This document shows positions 55,169 to 64,000 of a stretch of DNA of 64,000 nt, piece by piece. Origin of the DNA: Natronobacillus azotifigens (GTDB lineage: Bacteria; Bacillota; Bacilli; Bacillales; Amphibacillaceae); the NCBI RefSeq assembly GCF_026805325.1, contig NZ_JAPRAT010000017.1:1-64000 (forward strand), written 5' to 3'. How positions within the stretch are numbered: the stretch's first letter is position 1; every line of letters starts with the position of its first letter. The translations under genes were made by a program, and so were the position numbers. The notes beneath the pieces were generated by a model. The model was given only the letters and a program-made list of their open reading frames with translations, had not been told where the DNA came from and did no database searches.

Positions 55169-58100
55169 TTACTTCTCTTCTAACTCTAAATTAAATTGCT
55201 CGGTAGATTGATTCTCTTCTTCTTCTATATCACGAAGCTCAATTTCTTCTTCATCAGCAGATAGCATTTTTACATCCATACCTAAACTTTGCAATTCCTT
55301 AATCAATACTTTAAATGATTCCGGAATACCTGGCTCAGGTACGTTCTCGCCTTTCACGATCGATTCATACGTTTTCACACGGCCAACTACATCATCAGAC
55401 TTCACAGTAAGAATTTCTTGTAGTGTATAGGCAGCACCATACGCTTCAAGTGCCCATACCTCCATCTCACCAAAACGTTGCCCACCAAATTGAGCCTTAC
55501 CACCTAATGGTTGTTGAGTAACTAATGAGTATGGCCCTGTAGAACGTGCATGCAGCTTATCATCAACCATGTGTGCGAGTTTGATCATGTACATGACACC
55601 AACCGATACACGGTTATCAAACGCCTCACCTGATCTACCATCATAAAGAATGGTTTTGGCATCTCTAGCCATACCCGCTTCTTCAATGGTTTCCCATACA
55701 TCTTCTTCTCTCGCGCCATCAAATACTGGTGACGCAACGTGGATACCAAGCTGTCTAGCAGCCATACCAAGATGCAACTCCAACACCTGACCGATGTTCA
55801 TACGTGATGGTACTCCTAATGGGTTTAACATGATATCAATCGGCGTTCCATCCGGCAAGAACGGCATATCTTCTTCTGGTAATATTTTTGAAATAACACC
55901 TTTATTACCATGACGACCCGCCATTTTGTCTCCTTCGTGAATTTTACGTTTTTGTACGATATAGACACGAACAAGTTGATTTACACCTGGAGGTAATTCG
56001 TCACCGTCTTCACGATTGAATATTTTAACGTCTAAAACGATACCACCCGCACCATGAGGAACACGTAAAGAAGTATCACGCACCTCGCGAGCTTTTTCCC
56101 CAAAGATTGCATGTAGTAAACGTTCCTCGGCAGACAGTTCCGTTACCCCTTTTGGTGTAACTTTTCCGACTAACAAATCACCATCTTCTACTTCTGCCCC
56201 AACACGGATAATTCCACGTTCATCAAGATCACGCAATGCATCTTCACCAACATTTGGAATATCGCGAGTGATTTCTTCAGGTCCTAGTTTCGTATCTCGC
56301 GCTTCGGATTCATATTCTTCAATATGAATGGAAGTATAAACATCATCTTTAACCAAACGCTCGCTCATGATGATCGCATCCTCGTAGTTATAACCTTCCC
56401 AAGTCATAAATCCTACCAAGACGTTTTGACCAAGAGCTAATTCTCCGTCTTCCATTGATGGTCCATCTGCTAAAATCTCGCCTTTTGTAACACGATCACC
56501 GACGCGAACAATCGGGCGTTGATTGTAGCAGGTACCTTGATTGGATCGAATAAACTTTTGCAATTTATAACGAACCACATCACCTTGGACTTCTTTCCCA
56601 TCTACTTCAGACAAACTTCGAATGCGGATTTCTTTTGCTTCGACACGCTCAACAATACCATCATGTCGGCAAATAACAGCGGCACCCGAGTCTTTTCCTG
56701 AAACATATTCCATTCCTGTACCAACAAGTGGGGAACGGGGTTGCAATAAAGGAACAGCTTGACGTTGCATGTTTGCACCCATCAATGCACGGTTAGAGTC
56801 ATCGTTCTCTAAGAAAGGAATACAAGCTGTCGCTGCAGATACAACCTGCTTAGGCGATACGTCCATGTAATCAATACGATCACGACTAACAATTGTATTT
56901 TCCCCTCGGAAACGTGCAATAACTTCATCATCAATGAATGATCCGTCATCTGCTAAACGAGCATTTGCTTGCGCTACAACATAATTATCCTCTTCATCCG
57001 CAGTTAGGTAATCATAATACTCCGAAACTTTACCTGTTTCGTGATCAACACGACGATATGGCGTTTCGATAAATCCAAATTTATTTACTTTTGCGTAGGA
57101 AGATAACGAGTTGATCAAACCGATATTCGGTCCCTCTGGCGTTTCAATCGGACACATTCGACCATAGTGTGAATAGTGAACATCACGCACTTCAAAACCA
57201 GCTCGTTCACGCGTTAAACCACCAGGCCCTAACGCAGATAAACGTCGCTTGTGTGTTAATTCTGCTAATGGATTTGTTTGATCCATAAACTGTGATAACT
57301 GAGAACTTCCAAAGAACTCTTTTATCGACGCAATGACTGGTCGTATATTTATGAGTTGTTGTGGTGTAATGGCAGACGTATCTTGAATAGACATACGCTC
57401 ACGCACAACTCGTTCCATTCGGGATAAACCGATTCGGAATTGATTTTGCAGTAATTCCCCTACAGAGCGTAGACGACGGTTACCTAGATGATCAATATCA
57501 TCTGTATCACCAACGTCATGGAGAATATTAAAGAAATAGTTGATTGCAGCTAGTATGTCAGCTGGTGCGATATTCTTCACACTAGTGTCTACAGAACCAT
57601 TCCCGATTACCGTTAAGACTCTTTCGCCATCCGGGTCAGTTGGATCAATGATTTTTACCGCTTGAAGCTTTATCTGCTCTTGTAAAACACCTTCATTAGG
57701 CTCCACATAGTATTCACCAATGCTTTCCTCTGCACGATCTAAGTATGGTAAAATCTTGTCTAATAAGCGGCGATCTAATTTATCACCTTTATCAGCTAAT
57801 ACCTCTCCAGTCTCTGGGTCGACTAAAGTTTCAGCTAACACTTGATTAAACAGGCGATTCTTAATATGCAATTTCTTATTCATTTTATATCTACCAACAT
57901 GCGCTAAATCATAGCGTTTTGGATCAAAAAACCTTGAAATCATTAGGCTTTTTGCATTCTCGACTGTCGGCGGCTCTCCTGGACGTAAACGTTCGTAAAT
58001 CTCCAGCAAAGCTTTCTCACTTGTTTCGGTATTATCTTTTTCTAACGTGTTTTTCAAATATTCATTATCACCGATTAGATCAATGATTTCTTGATCTGTG

Positions 58101-58714
58101 CCGAAACCTAAAGCTCTCAACAACACAGTGATTGGTAGTTTTCTCGTACGATCAATCCGAACGTGCACTACATCTTTTGCATCTGTTTCAAATTCTAGCC
58201 AAGCTCCTCGATTTGGGATGACTGTCGCGGTATAACCACGCTTACCATTCTTATCTATTTTTTTACTAAAATAGACACTTGGTGACCGAACAAGCTGGGA
58301 AACGATAACACGTTCAGCTCCATTTATTACAAACGTACCTGTGTCAGTCATTAGTGGGAAGTCACCCATAAATACTTCTTGCTCTTTTACTTCACCAGTC
58401 TCGTTGTTTAACAAACGTACTTTCACGCGTAGCGGGGCATTGTAAGTAACATCTCTTTCTTTTGATTCTTCTACAGGGTATTTCGGTTCCCCTAGACTGT
58501 AATCCACAAATTCTAGGGATAAGTTTCCTGCGAAATCCTCAATTGGAGAGATATCTTTGAACATCTCTCTTAACCCTTCTTCTAAAAACCATTCATAAGA
58601 AGCGGTTTGAATCTCGATAAGATTCGGTAATTCTAATACCTCACTAATACGTGCGTAGCTTCTGCGCTGGCGGTGTCGTCCATACTGAACTAGTTGACCT
58701 GTCAACTGCTTCAC
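55169..58714 (-). CDS. rpoB: RNA polymerase beta subunit
   Basis: 1181 aa. The rifampicin-binding cluster ([20 protein letters not shown], then [11 protein letters not shown]) reads as wild type. The C-terminal part has the switch and clamp regions and ends in an acidic tail of about 30 residues. A terminator-like hairpin lies immediately upstream of its leader. Confidence 0.99.
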   Translation of the reverse strand: MKQLTGQLVQYGRHRQRRSYARISEVLELPNLIEIQTASYEWFLEEGLREMFKDISPIEDFAGNLSLEFVDYSLGEPKYPVEESKERDVTYNAPLRVKVRLLNNETGEVKEQEVFMGDFPLMTDTGTFVINGAERVIVSQLVRSPSVYFSKKIDKNGKRGYTATVIPNRGAWLEFETDAKDVVHVRIDRTRKLPITVLLRALGFGTDQEIIDLIGDNEYLKNTLEKDNTETSEKALLEIYERLRPGEPPTVENAKSLMISRFFDPKRYDLAHVGRYKMNKKLHIKNRLFNQVLAETLVDPETGEVLADKGDKLDRRLLDKILPYLDRAEESIGEYYVEPNEGVLQEQIKLQAVKIIDPTDPDGERVLTVIGNGSVDTSVKNIAPADILAAINYFFNILHDVGDTDDIDHLGNRRLRSVGELLQNQFRIGLSRMERVVRERMSIQDTSAITPQQLINIRPVIASIKEFFGSSQLSQFMDQTNPLAELTHKRRLSALGPGGLTRERAGFEVRDVHYSHYGRMCPIETPEGPNIGLINSLSSYAKVNKFGFIETPYRRVDHETGKVSEYYDYLTADEEDNYVVAQANARLADDGSFIDDEVIARFRGENTIVSRDRIDYMDVSPKQVVSAATACIPFLENDDSNRALMGANMQRQAVPLLQPRSPLVGTGMEYVSGKDSGAAVICRHDGIVERVEAKEIRIRSLSEVDGKEVQGDVVRYKLQKFIRSNQGTCYNQRPIVRVGDRVTKGEILADGPSMEDGELALGQNVLVGFMTWEGYNYEDAIIMSERLVKDDVYTSIHIEEYESEARDTKLGPEEITRDIPNVGEDALRDLDERGIIRVGAEVEDGDLLVGKVTPKGVTELSAEERLLHAIFGEKAREVRDTSLRVPHGAGGIVLDVKIFNREDGDELPPGVNQLVRVYIVQKRKIHEGDKMAGRHGNKGVISKILPEEDMPFLPDGTPIDIMLNPLGVPSRMNIGQVLELHLGMAARQLGIHVASPVFDGAREEDVWETIEEAGMARDAKTILYDGRSGEAFDNRVSVGVMYMIKLAHMVDDKLHARSTGPYSLVTQQPLGGKAQFGGQRFGEMEVWALEAYGAAYTLQEILTVKSDDVVGRVKTYESIVKGENVPEPGIPESFKVLIKELQSLGMDVKMLSADEEEIELRDIEEEENQSTEQFNLELEEK

Positions 58715-58734
58715 CCCTCAAATCAAGAATAAAA

Positions 58735-58772
58735 AACAAAAAAGCTTAAGCAATTATATTTTTGTTAAGCTT
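58735..58772 (-). terminator. Terminator-like hairpin upstream of rpoB
   Basis: On the minus strand AAGCTTAA pairs with TTAAGCTT (58765-58772 and 58742-58749), followed by TTTTTTG and more T. It is only about 25 nt upstream of the rpoB start codon, so it may reduce read-through from the rplJL region or act as an attenuator. The 58773-59164 gap above it is AT-rich; I see no clear promoter, but ATAAATTATACC-like sequences could serve. Confidence 0.5.
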
Positions 58773-59164
58773 GTATACCTTTTCCGCCGAATTATTGATT
58801 CCTACTATTGACTTATACGGTGGAATAGGTATAATTTAATCAGAATAAAGTGTTCGACAATATTATCGAACATACTTGCAATAATGAGATTACAAGTTAT
58901 TTATTTTGACATTTACTAATTGTAAATGGTACTGAAAACCTTATAAAAACAGTAACTAAGACATATGAAACGTCCCCAAACAAAGGCATACCGCCTTCAC
59001 CTGCGTAAAACCTCACATACTTTTCCAAGTTCTATCCATCATTTCCGTTTTTATAAGCAATTATACATAAAAATTCACAAAATTACCTCTTGACAACAAA
59101 ACGGCCTATTGGCATTTTTCAATACTATCACAAACACATTTTATAGTCAATCTTTTTATCAGGC

Positions 59165-59764
59165 TTACTTTGTTGCGCGAATAATTTCATAGCCCTTCTG
59201 TTTCTTCGCGATTTTAACTGTGGAAAATAACGCCTCTATTTTCTTTAAAGCTGATGGCGCGCCTTGCTTTTTCTGAATAACAACCCAAAGTTCTCCTTCT
59301 GGCTCCAAAAATTCATAACTATCCTCAAATATTTGATGAACTGTTTTTTTACCTGCTCGAATTGGCGGGTTAGTTAGGACTGCAGCGCAGGGTTGATTCG
59401 GAATTTGCTCAAACCGATCACTTAAGTAAAAGGCTACATTCTCAATACGATTATGCTTAGCGTTCTCACGCGCTAACCCGATCGCTCTTTCATTAACGTC
59501 ACTCATGATGATATGCCTGTTCGGAAAACTTTTTGCGATGGATAGGCCAATCGGTCCGTAACCGCACCCTAAATCAACAATAGCACCTGCTATTTCTGGG
59601 GCTTCAAAGGTATCGATTAGCGTTTTTGAACCAAAATCTACTTCATTTTTTGAAAAGACACCAATATCACTTGTGAATTGAAAGGAATGTCCACGCAGAT
59701 CATAGTTCCACGTTTTGGGGTTACTTTTCGATTGGGGCTGGTTGGTAAAGTATTGCTCTGACAT
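59165..59764 (-). CDS. RsmC-like 16S rRNA methyltransferase
   Basis: 199 aa from the ATG at 59764 (MSEQYFTNQPQSKSNPKTW). S-adenosylmethionine site VDLGCGYGPIGLSIA and catalytic NPPI motif in VLTNPPIRAGK. This is the class I methyltransferase (YbxB in B. subtilis) found between rplL and rpoB. It is short compared with E. coli RsmC because it lacks the N-terminal duplicate domain. The rRNA guanine target is inferred. Confidence 0.85.
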   Translation of the reverse strand: MSEQYFTNQPQSKSNPKTWNYDLRGHSFQFTSDIGVFSKNEVDFGSKTLIDTFEAPEIAGAIVDLGCGYGPIGLSIAKSFPNRHIIMSDVNERAIGLARENAKHNRIENVAFYLSDRFEQIPNQPCAAVLTNPPIRAGKKTVHQIFEDSYEFLEPEGELWVVIQKKQGAPSALKKIEALFSTVKIAKKQKGYEIIRATK

Positions 59765-59945
59765 CCTAGCACCTACCTTATTAAAAACATTATTCATACA
59801 ACAATACGTAGTTTTATAATCGTCTTATCGTACAGGAACATCGTGGTGTGATCTTGTAGCTAGAATTACAACATCCAACAAACTTAGGTAGCATTTCATC
59901 GTAGAAAATTACTTGTGGAATTTTTAAACATCCACTAATACAAAG

Positions 59946-59975
59946 ATAAAGCCCGCCTAAAACAATAGACGAGCT
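59946..59975 (-). terminator. Terminator after rplL
   Basis: A 10-bp stem with three G-U pairs, AGCTCGTCTA/TAGGCGGGCT (59966-59975 with 59950-59959), loop TTGTTT, then TTATC. It lies 16 nt past the rplL stop. Confidence 0.7.
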
Positions 59976-59990
59976 CAACTTGAACATTTA

Positions 59991-60353
59991 TTACTTCAAT
60001 TCTACTCCAGCGCCAACTTCTTCAAGTTTAGCTTTCATTTCTTCAGCATCTTCTTTAGAAACGCCTTCTTTAATAGCTCCTGGTGCGTTATCTACAAGAT
60101 CTTTTGCGTCTTTAAGACCAAGACCAGTGATTTCACGAACAGCTTTAACAACTTTGATTTTTGAAGCTCCAGCACTTGTTAATACTACGTCAAATTCAGT
60201 TTGCTCTTCAGCTGCTTCTCCACCAGCTGCTCCAGCTGCTGCTACAGGTGCAGCTGCTGTTACACCAAACTCTTCTTCAATTGCTTTTACTAGGTCATTT
60301 AATTCAAGAACGGACATTTCTTTGATTGCTTCAATAATTTGCTCTTTAGACAT
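59991..60353 (-). CDS. rplL: 50S ribosomal protein L7/L12
   Basis: 120 aa. N-terminal dimer helix ([20 protein letters not shown]), Ala/Gly/Glu hinge at about 36-52, and the factor-binding C-terminal domain. Multiple copies form the stalk with L10. Confidence 0.99.
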   Translation of the reverse strand: MSKEQIIEAIKEMSVLELNDLVKAIEEEFGVTAAAPVAAAGAAGGEAAEEQTEFDVVLTSAGASKIKVVKAVREITGLGLKDAKDLVDNAPGAIKEGVSKEDAEEMKAKLEEVGAGVELK

Positions 60354-60430
60354 TCTAATTTCCTCCTATTAATATAATAATTTTATCCTTCAACGAACAG
60401 TTACTTATTTAAATAGCTCGTGCTATGCAA

Positions 60431-60931
60431 TTAAGCGCCTTGTTCTTCTTTTTGTTCTGCAATTGCTTTTGTTGCGTATGCAAAATTTCGTACCGGTGCT
60501 TGTAGCACGCTGAGTAGCATAGAAAGTAAGCCTTCGTAATTCGGTAAAGCAGCAAGTTCTTTGATTTGATCAATCGTTGCAATATTACCTTGGATTACGC
60601 CACCTTTAATTTCTAGTGCTTCATGATCTTTAGCAAAGCTGTTCAAAACTTTAGCTGGTGCTACTACATCTTCATTACTGAAGGCGATAGCTGTTGGCCC
60701 AACAAGCGCTTCGTTTAACTCTGAAAGTTCAGCTTCCTCGGCAGCACGGCGAGACATTGTATTTTTGTATACTTTAAATTCAACACCTGCTTCACGAAGC
60801 TTACTACGCAATTCTGTTACTTCCGCCACATCAAGACCACGGTAATCAACAAGGATAGTCGACTGACTTTCACGGAATTTGCTTGCGATTTCAGATACAA
60901 CTTGCTTTTTCTTTTCAATAATCTTTGACAT
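60431..60931 (-). CDS. rplJ: 50S ribosomal protein L10
   Basis: 166 aa. [20 protein letters not shown] start and the C-terminal helix region that holds L12 dimers. L10 represses its own operon through the leader upstream. Confidence 0.98.
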   Translation of the reverse strand: MSKIIEKKKQVVSEIASKFRESQSTILVDYRGLDVAEVTELRSKLREAGVEFKVYKNTMSRRAAEEAELSELNEALVGPTAIAFSNEDVVAPAKVLNSFAKDHEALEIKGGVIQGNIATIDQIKELAALPNYEGLLSMLLSVLQAPVRNFAYATKAIAEQKEEQGA

Positions 60932-60999
60932 CGTTCCACCTCCTATTGACTAAACATCATACCGAAAGATCGAGCTATTTCTCCAAAGGTACTTAAGAA

Positions 61000-61033
61000 G
61001 AAAAAAACCTCACATCTTAAAGTAGACGTGAGG
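61000..61033 (-). terminator. Attenuator terminator of the L10 leader
   Basis: On the minus strand CCTCACGTCT pairs with AGATGTGAGG (61024-61033 with 61008-61017), loop ACTTTA, then TTTTTTTC. It lies 70 nt upstream of rplJ within the leader. Confidence 0.85.
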
Positions 61034-61150
61034 GAATTGTTTGAATCGATAAGACATACATAAAAGTATTATCTTTTTATCCAGACACCTCGGTAGGATA
61101 TTAAGCTTGATAAAAGCACCTACTGTCTACGGTATAACGTATTATTTGAT
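61034..61150 (-). promoter_or_regulatory. L10 leader (autoregulatory)
   Basis: The stretch upstream of the terminator has the conserved CCTACCGAGGTGTCTGGAT core and flanking complementary arms that make up the Firmicute L10 leader. Binding of the L10-L12 complex is expected to favour the terminator and reduce rplJL expression. Confidence 0.7.
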
Positions 61151-61203
61151 TTTTCAACATTTTTCATTATAGCTGTACGCTACAATAAAGTCAATAGTTC
61201 TTT

Positions 61204-61902
61204 TTATTTCGCTGCAAATGTTGATGGATCTACTTTCACACCTGGTCCCATTGTAGAGGTAACAGCTGCGTTGCGAACGTAGATACCTTTTGATGATTGT
61301 GGCTTCACTTTCATCAATGTACTTGCTAGCGCATGAAAGTTCTCCATTAATTGATCCAATTCAAAAGAAGCTTTTCCAATCGGAACATGAACGTTAGATT
61401 GACGATCAACTCGGTATTCTACTTTACCCGCTTTGATTTCTTTTACTGCTTTTTCTACATCAAATGTTACTGTTCCTGTTTTCGGGTTCGGCATTAGACC
61501 TTTTGGCCCTAAGACACGGCCTAATTTACCAACTTCAGCCATCATGTCTGGAGTTGCTACGATTACATCAAAGTCAAACCATCCTTGATTAATTTTGTTA
61601 ATCAAATCTTGTTCTCCTACGTAATCCGCCCCAGCAGCTTCTGCTTCTTTTGCTTTATCACCTTTTGCGAATACTAAAACAGTTTGTGTTTTACCAGTAC
61701 CATGTGGCAATACCATTGCCCCACGAATTTGTTGGTCAGCTTTTTTCGGGTCTACTCCTAGACGAAATGCCGCCTCTACTGTTTCATCAAAGTTTGCTTT
61801 CGCATTCTCTTTTACTAACGTCAATGCTTCTTTAATATCATACTGTTTTGTACGATCCACAAGCTTTAACGCCTCTTGTTGTTTCTTCGTTTTTTTAGCC
61901 AT
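61204..61902 (-). CDS. rplA: 50S ribosomal protein L1
   Basis: 232 aa from the ATG at 61902 behind [31 protein letters not shown] start, [20 protein letters not shown] and [16 protein letters not shown]1 forms the mobile stalk at the E site. Confidence 0.98.
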   Translation of the reverse strand: MAKKTKKQQEALKLVDRTKQYDIKEALTLVKENAKANFDETVEAAFRLGVDPKKADQQIRGAMVLPHGTGKTQTVLVFAKGDKAKEAEAAGADYVGEQDLINKINQGWFDFDVIVATPDMMAEVGKLGRVLGPKGLMPNPKTGTVTFDVEKAVKEIKAGKVEYRVDRQSNVHVPIGKASFELDQLMENFHALASTLMKVKPQSSKGIYVRNAAVTSTMGPGVKVDPSTFAAK

Positions 61903-62025
61903 TATTATTTCCTCCTTGAATGTGGTTTTAACGGTTATACCTCCCACTTAAAAAAAGCGGATCCTATTCATCCAACGAACGAATGAACAGGCAACTAGCT
62001 GACTGCACTTCTAGTTCATCTGCCT

Positions 62026-62070
62026 ACAAAAAGGTTGCGAAATGGTCAATAAGTCCATCACCGCAACCTT
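62026..62070 (-). terminator. Hairpin between rplK and rplA
   Basis: A 9-bp perfect stem AAGGTTGCG/CGCAACCTT (62062-62070 with 62031-62039) with additional pairing inside and TTTTTGT after it. As a strong terminator it would cut transcription between rplK and rplA, so it probably acts in part or in response to a signal. Confidence 0.7.
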
Positions 62071-62098
62071 GTTCTCCAATACTTCTACACGACGGGAA

Positions 62099-62524
62099 TT
62101 AGTCTTCGATCACGATTCCCATACTACGCGCTGTACCTTCTACCATACGCATAGCAGCTTCAACATCAGCTGCGTTTAAATCAGGCATTTTTGTTTCTGC
62201 GATCTCTTTTACTTGGTCACGCTTCAACGTCGCAACTTTATTGCGATTTGGTTCACCTGATGCAGTTTCAATACCCGCTGCTTTTTTAAGCAATACAGCA
62301 GCCGGCGGAGTTTTGGTAATGAATGTAAATGAACGGTCTTCAAAAACCGTGATTTCTACCGGAATAATCAAACCAGCTTGTTCTTGCGTACGCGCATTAA
62401 ATTCTTTACAGAATCCCATGATATTCACACCTGCTTGACCTAATGCCGGTCCAACTGGTGGTGCTGGATTTGCTTTCCCTGCTGGGATTTGAAGTTTTAC
62501 TACTTTAATTACTTTTTTAGCCAC
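62099..62524 (-). CDS. rplK: 50S ribosomal protein L11
   Basis: 141 aa from the GTG at 62524 behind [29 protein letters not shown] start, [15 protein letters not shown], and the C-terminal rRNA-binding domain. It forms the GTPase-associated centre and supports RelA activation. Confidence 0.98.
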   Translation of the reverse strand: MAKKVIKVVKLQIPAGKANPAPPVGPALGQAGVNIMGFCKEFNARTQEQAGLIIPVEITVFEDRSFTFITKTPPAAVLLKKAAGIETASGEPNRNKVATLKRDQVKEIAETKMPDLNAADVEAAMRMVEGTARSMGIVIED

Positions 62525-62626
62525 GAGACACACCTCCTTAAGTCCGTGATGTGGTAATAGGGCTTTGCCCTCCCACTCAATCATATGCTAATTAAACCTT
62601 ATACTCGAGGCATAAAGAACATTAAA

Positions 62627-62655
62627 ATTCTAGCATGTTACTAATAAAATTGCAA
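62627..62655 (-). promoter_or_regulatory. Promoter of rplK-rplA
   Basis: On the minus strand TTGCAA (62650-62655) and TAGAAT (62627-62632) with 17-nt spacing, just past nusG. Confidence 0.65.
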
Positions 62656-62688
62656 GAGCTCTATTGGATTATTACCAGAAATAATTCA

Positions 62689-63222
62689 TTATAGTTTCTC
62701 AATTTGAGCAAAATCAAGTTCCACAGGCGTCTCGCGCCCGAACATATTCACATGTACTTTTACTTTTTGTTTATCTAAATCAATATGTTCAATAGAGCCA
62801 GTGAAGTCAGTGAAAGGACCCTCTTTCACACGAACACTTTCTCCTTCTTCTAAATCAATTTCTACCATCGTTTCTTCCATACCCATCCGCTTCAATATCA
62901 TGTCTACTTCTTCTGGTAGCAACGGAGTAGGTTTCGATCCTGAACCTGCTGAACCAACAAATCCCGTAACTCCCGGAGTGTTTCGAACAACATACCATGA
63001 ATCGTCCGTCATGACCATTTCAGCCAACACATAGCCAGGAAACACTTTCTTTTTAGCTACCTTCTTTTTGCCATTCTTAATTTCCGTCTCTTCATCTTCA
63101 GGAACTAAAATACGGAATATTTTATCTTCCATCCCCATTGATGCTAATCGTTTTTCTAAATTTGTTTTCACTTTGTTCTCATAACCAGAATACGTATGCA
63201 CAACAAACCATTGTTTTTCCAT
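62689..63222 (-). CDS. nusG: Transcription termination/antitermination protein NusG
   Basis: 177 aa from the ATG at 63222 (MEKQWFVVHTYSGYENKVK). NGN domain to about 115, KOW domain with GPFTDFTGSIEHIDLDKQKV. Its start has no good ribosome-binding site nearby. The strong GGAGG upstream is better spaced for an overlapping 21-codon frame beginning at GTG 63244 in another frame, which could couple translation. Confidence 0.97.
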   Translation of the reverse strand: MEKQWFVVHTYSGYENKVKTNLEKRLASMGMEDKIFRILVPEDEETEIKNGKKKVAKKKVFPGYVLAEMVMTDDSWYVVRNTPGVTGFVGSAGSGSKPTPLLPEEVDMILKRMGMEETMVEIDLEEGESVRVKEGPFTDFTGSIEHIDLDKQKVKVHVNMFGRETPVELDFAQIEKL

Positions 63223-63351
63223 ATAAACGGTACAGATTTCGCACCTGTCCCCTCCTTTTTTAATTTTTTCCAATTTAAAAAACCCGCAACTATACGGGTT
63301 TGCATCTCCAACGAATCTATTCTTTCACATTATAGCATACAATAAGCTATC

Positions 63352-63531
63352 TTATTCAAAAAAAACATTAAGAATTTGTGTAATTCCTACATCTACAACT
63401 GCAAAGAAAGCGGTAACAAAAGCAACTGTTGCCACTACAGTGATTGTGTAGCGAGTTAGCTCACGTTTTCTTGGCCACGAAACTTTTTTCATTTCTCTAG
63501 ACACATTTTTCAAAAAGGTAACGAGTTTCAC
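63352..63531 (-). CDS. secE: Preprotein translocase subunit SecE
   Basis: 59 aa from the GTG at 63531, behind a GGGGG site, giving the same length as in B. subtilis. Conserved KKVSWPRKRELTRYT followed by one membrane helix (VVATVAFVTAFFAVVDVGI). Stabilises SecY. Confidence 0.95.
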   Translation of the reverse strand: MKLVTFLKNVSREMKKVSWPRKRELTRYTITVVATVAFVTAFFAVVDVGITQILNVFFE

Positions 63532-63583
63532 AGGTAGAACCCCCAAACTTCTGGTATAATTTAATGATAATTACTAGTTTTAC

Positions 63584-63730
63584 TTATTTCGTTTCCCGAT
63601 GCAAAGCGTGTTCGTTGCAACGTTTACAAAACTTTCTTACTTCTAATCGATCTGATTTCTGTGTGTTCTTATTTGTCTGATAGTTTCTGCTTAGACATTG
63701 CGTACAAGCTAAGACAATCTTTTTTTGCAT
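63584..63730 (-). CDS. rpmG: 50S ribosomal protein L33, zinc-binding form
   Basis: 48 aa, found by direct translation. Starts [12 protein letters not shown] and has four cysteines in two pairs, ACTQC and FCKRC, so it is the zinc-containing type. It lies upstream of secE, the position of rpmGB in B. subtilis. GAGGAAGG precedes the ATG. Confidence 0.95.
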   Translation of the reverse strand: MQKKIVLACTQCLSRNYQTNKNTQKSDRLEVRKFCKRCNEHALHRETK

Positions 63731-63829
63731 GTTGGCCTTCCTCCTATACAGAGGTTGTCATTTATTAATGTAGCACGCTTAAAACAAGCTGTCAACGCTT
63801 CAAATAGAATGAATTGCTATGATTGCTTT

Positions 63830-64000
63830 TTATAATTCCAGTTCACTAATTTGAAGATAGCGTTCTAGTTTGCGTTTCACTCGCTGTAAAGCATTGTCAA
63901 TGGATTTAACATGTCGTTGTAATTCAACCGATATTTCTTGATAAGTACGGCCATCTAGGTATAGTGCAAGTACTTCACGTTCTAATCCACTTAAAACCTC
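63830..64000 (-). CDS. sigH: RNA polymerase sigma-H factor, C-terminal part
   Basis: The last 56 codons before the window edge. The region 4 helix-turn-helix is visible: LSGLEREVLALYLDGRTYQE, then RHVKSIDNALQRVKRKLERY. The sequence and its place next to rpmG-secE-nusG match sigH (spo0H), which directs early sporulation and competence genes. The rest lies beyond the right end. Confidence 0.93.
   Translation of the reverse strand, partial: EVLSGLEREVLALYLDGRTYQEISVELQRHVKSIDNALQRVKRKLERYLQISELEL

Overview
The window comes from a low-GC, endospore-forming Firmicute of the family Bacillaceae. Gene order from sigH to rpsI follows Bacillus subtilis almost gene for gene, and cwlD, a salA/mrp-type ATPase and a CotF-like coat protein point to a spore former. 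Protein style suggests an Oceanobacillus/Virgibacillus/Gracilibacillus-like relative, but genus cannot be fixed from sequence alone. The backbone lies on the minus strand, so transcription of the housekeeping genes runs right to left.

Right half, 64,000 down to about 25,460: sigH (cut by the window edge), rpmG, secE, nusG, rplK-rplA, rplJ-rplL, an RsmC-like methyltransferase, rpoB-rpoC, an L7Ae-like protein, rpsL-rpsG-fusA-tuf, an inserted alpha/beta hydrolase, the S10-spc-alpha cluster (rpsJ to rplQ), the ECF transporter core genes, truA, rplM and rpsI. Several RNA control elements are visible: an L10 leader with terminator, an S10-operon leader with a strong promoter, an L13 leader with promoter, and promoters for rplK and tuf. 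The main departure from the usual order is at 33.13-33.57 kb, where map (methionine aminopeptidase) should lie between adk and the KOW gene. Only a decayed remnant of map is there.

Left half, about 1.9 to 25.4 kb: an accessory block separates rpsI from cwlD-salA, which are close neighbours in relatives. It holds a phnDCEE-type ABC importer followed in line by an inositol-monophosphatase-family gene and a HAD phosphatase; an ACR3/BASS-like membrane transporter; a CotF-like protein; two chemoreceptors; an ECF sigma factor with a DUF4179-type anti-sigma; small membrane proteins; and a MacB/FtsX-like ABC transporter with a frameshifted permease. At 21.4-25.4 kb there is a gene graveyard: a GNAT gene with a nonsense codon, a short HEVGH membrane protein, an orphan 3' half of a T-box, a matrixin protease split by one stop codon, a truncated second copy of its lipoprotein neighbour, and a doubly frameshifted tyrosine integrase abutting the rpsI 3' end.

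The most unusual pattern is a family of six dispersed elements of about 155-180 bp, all in plus orientation (8.36, 9.30, 11.23, 18.81, 19.24 and 45.80 kb). Each has a left hairpin, a conserved middle, a long right hairpin whose stem shows compensatory changes, and ATAAA-like ends. They sit at gene ends, and one encodes the last 25 or so residues of a chemoreceptor. They look like a non-autonomous mobile element with a structured RNA. No rRNA, tRNA or CRISPR array was seen.
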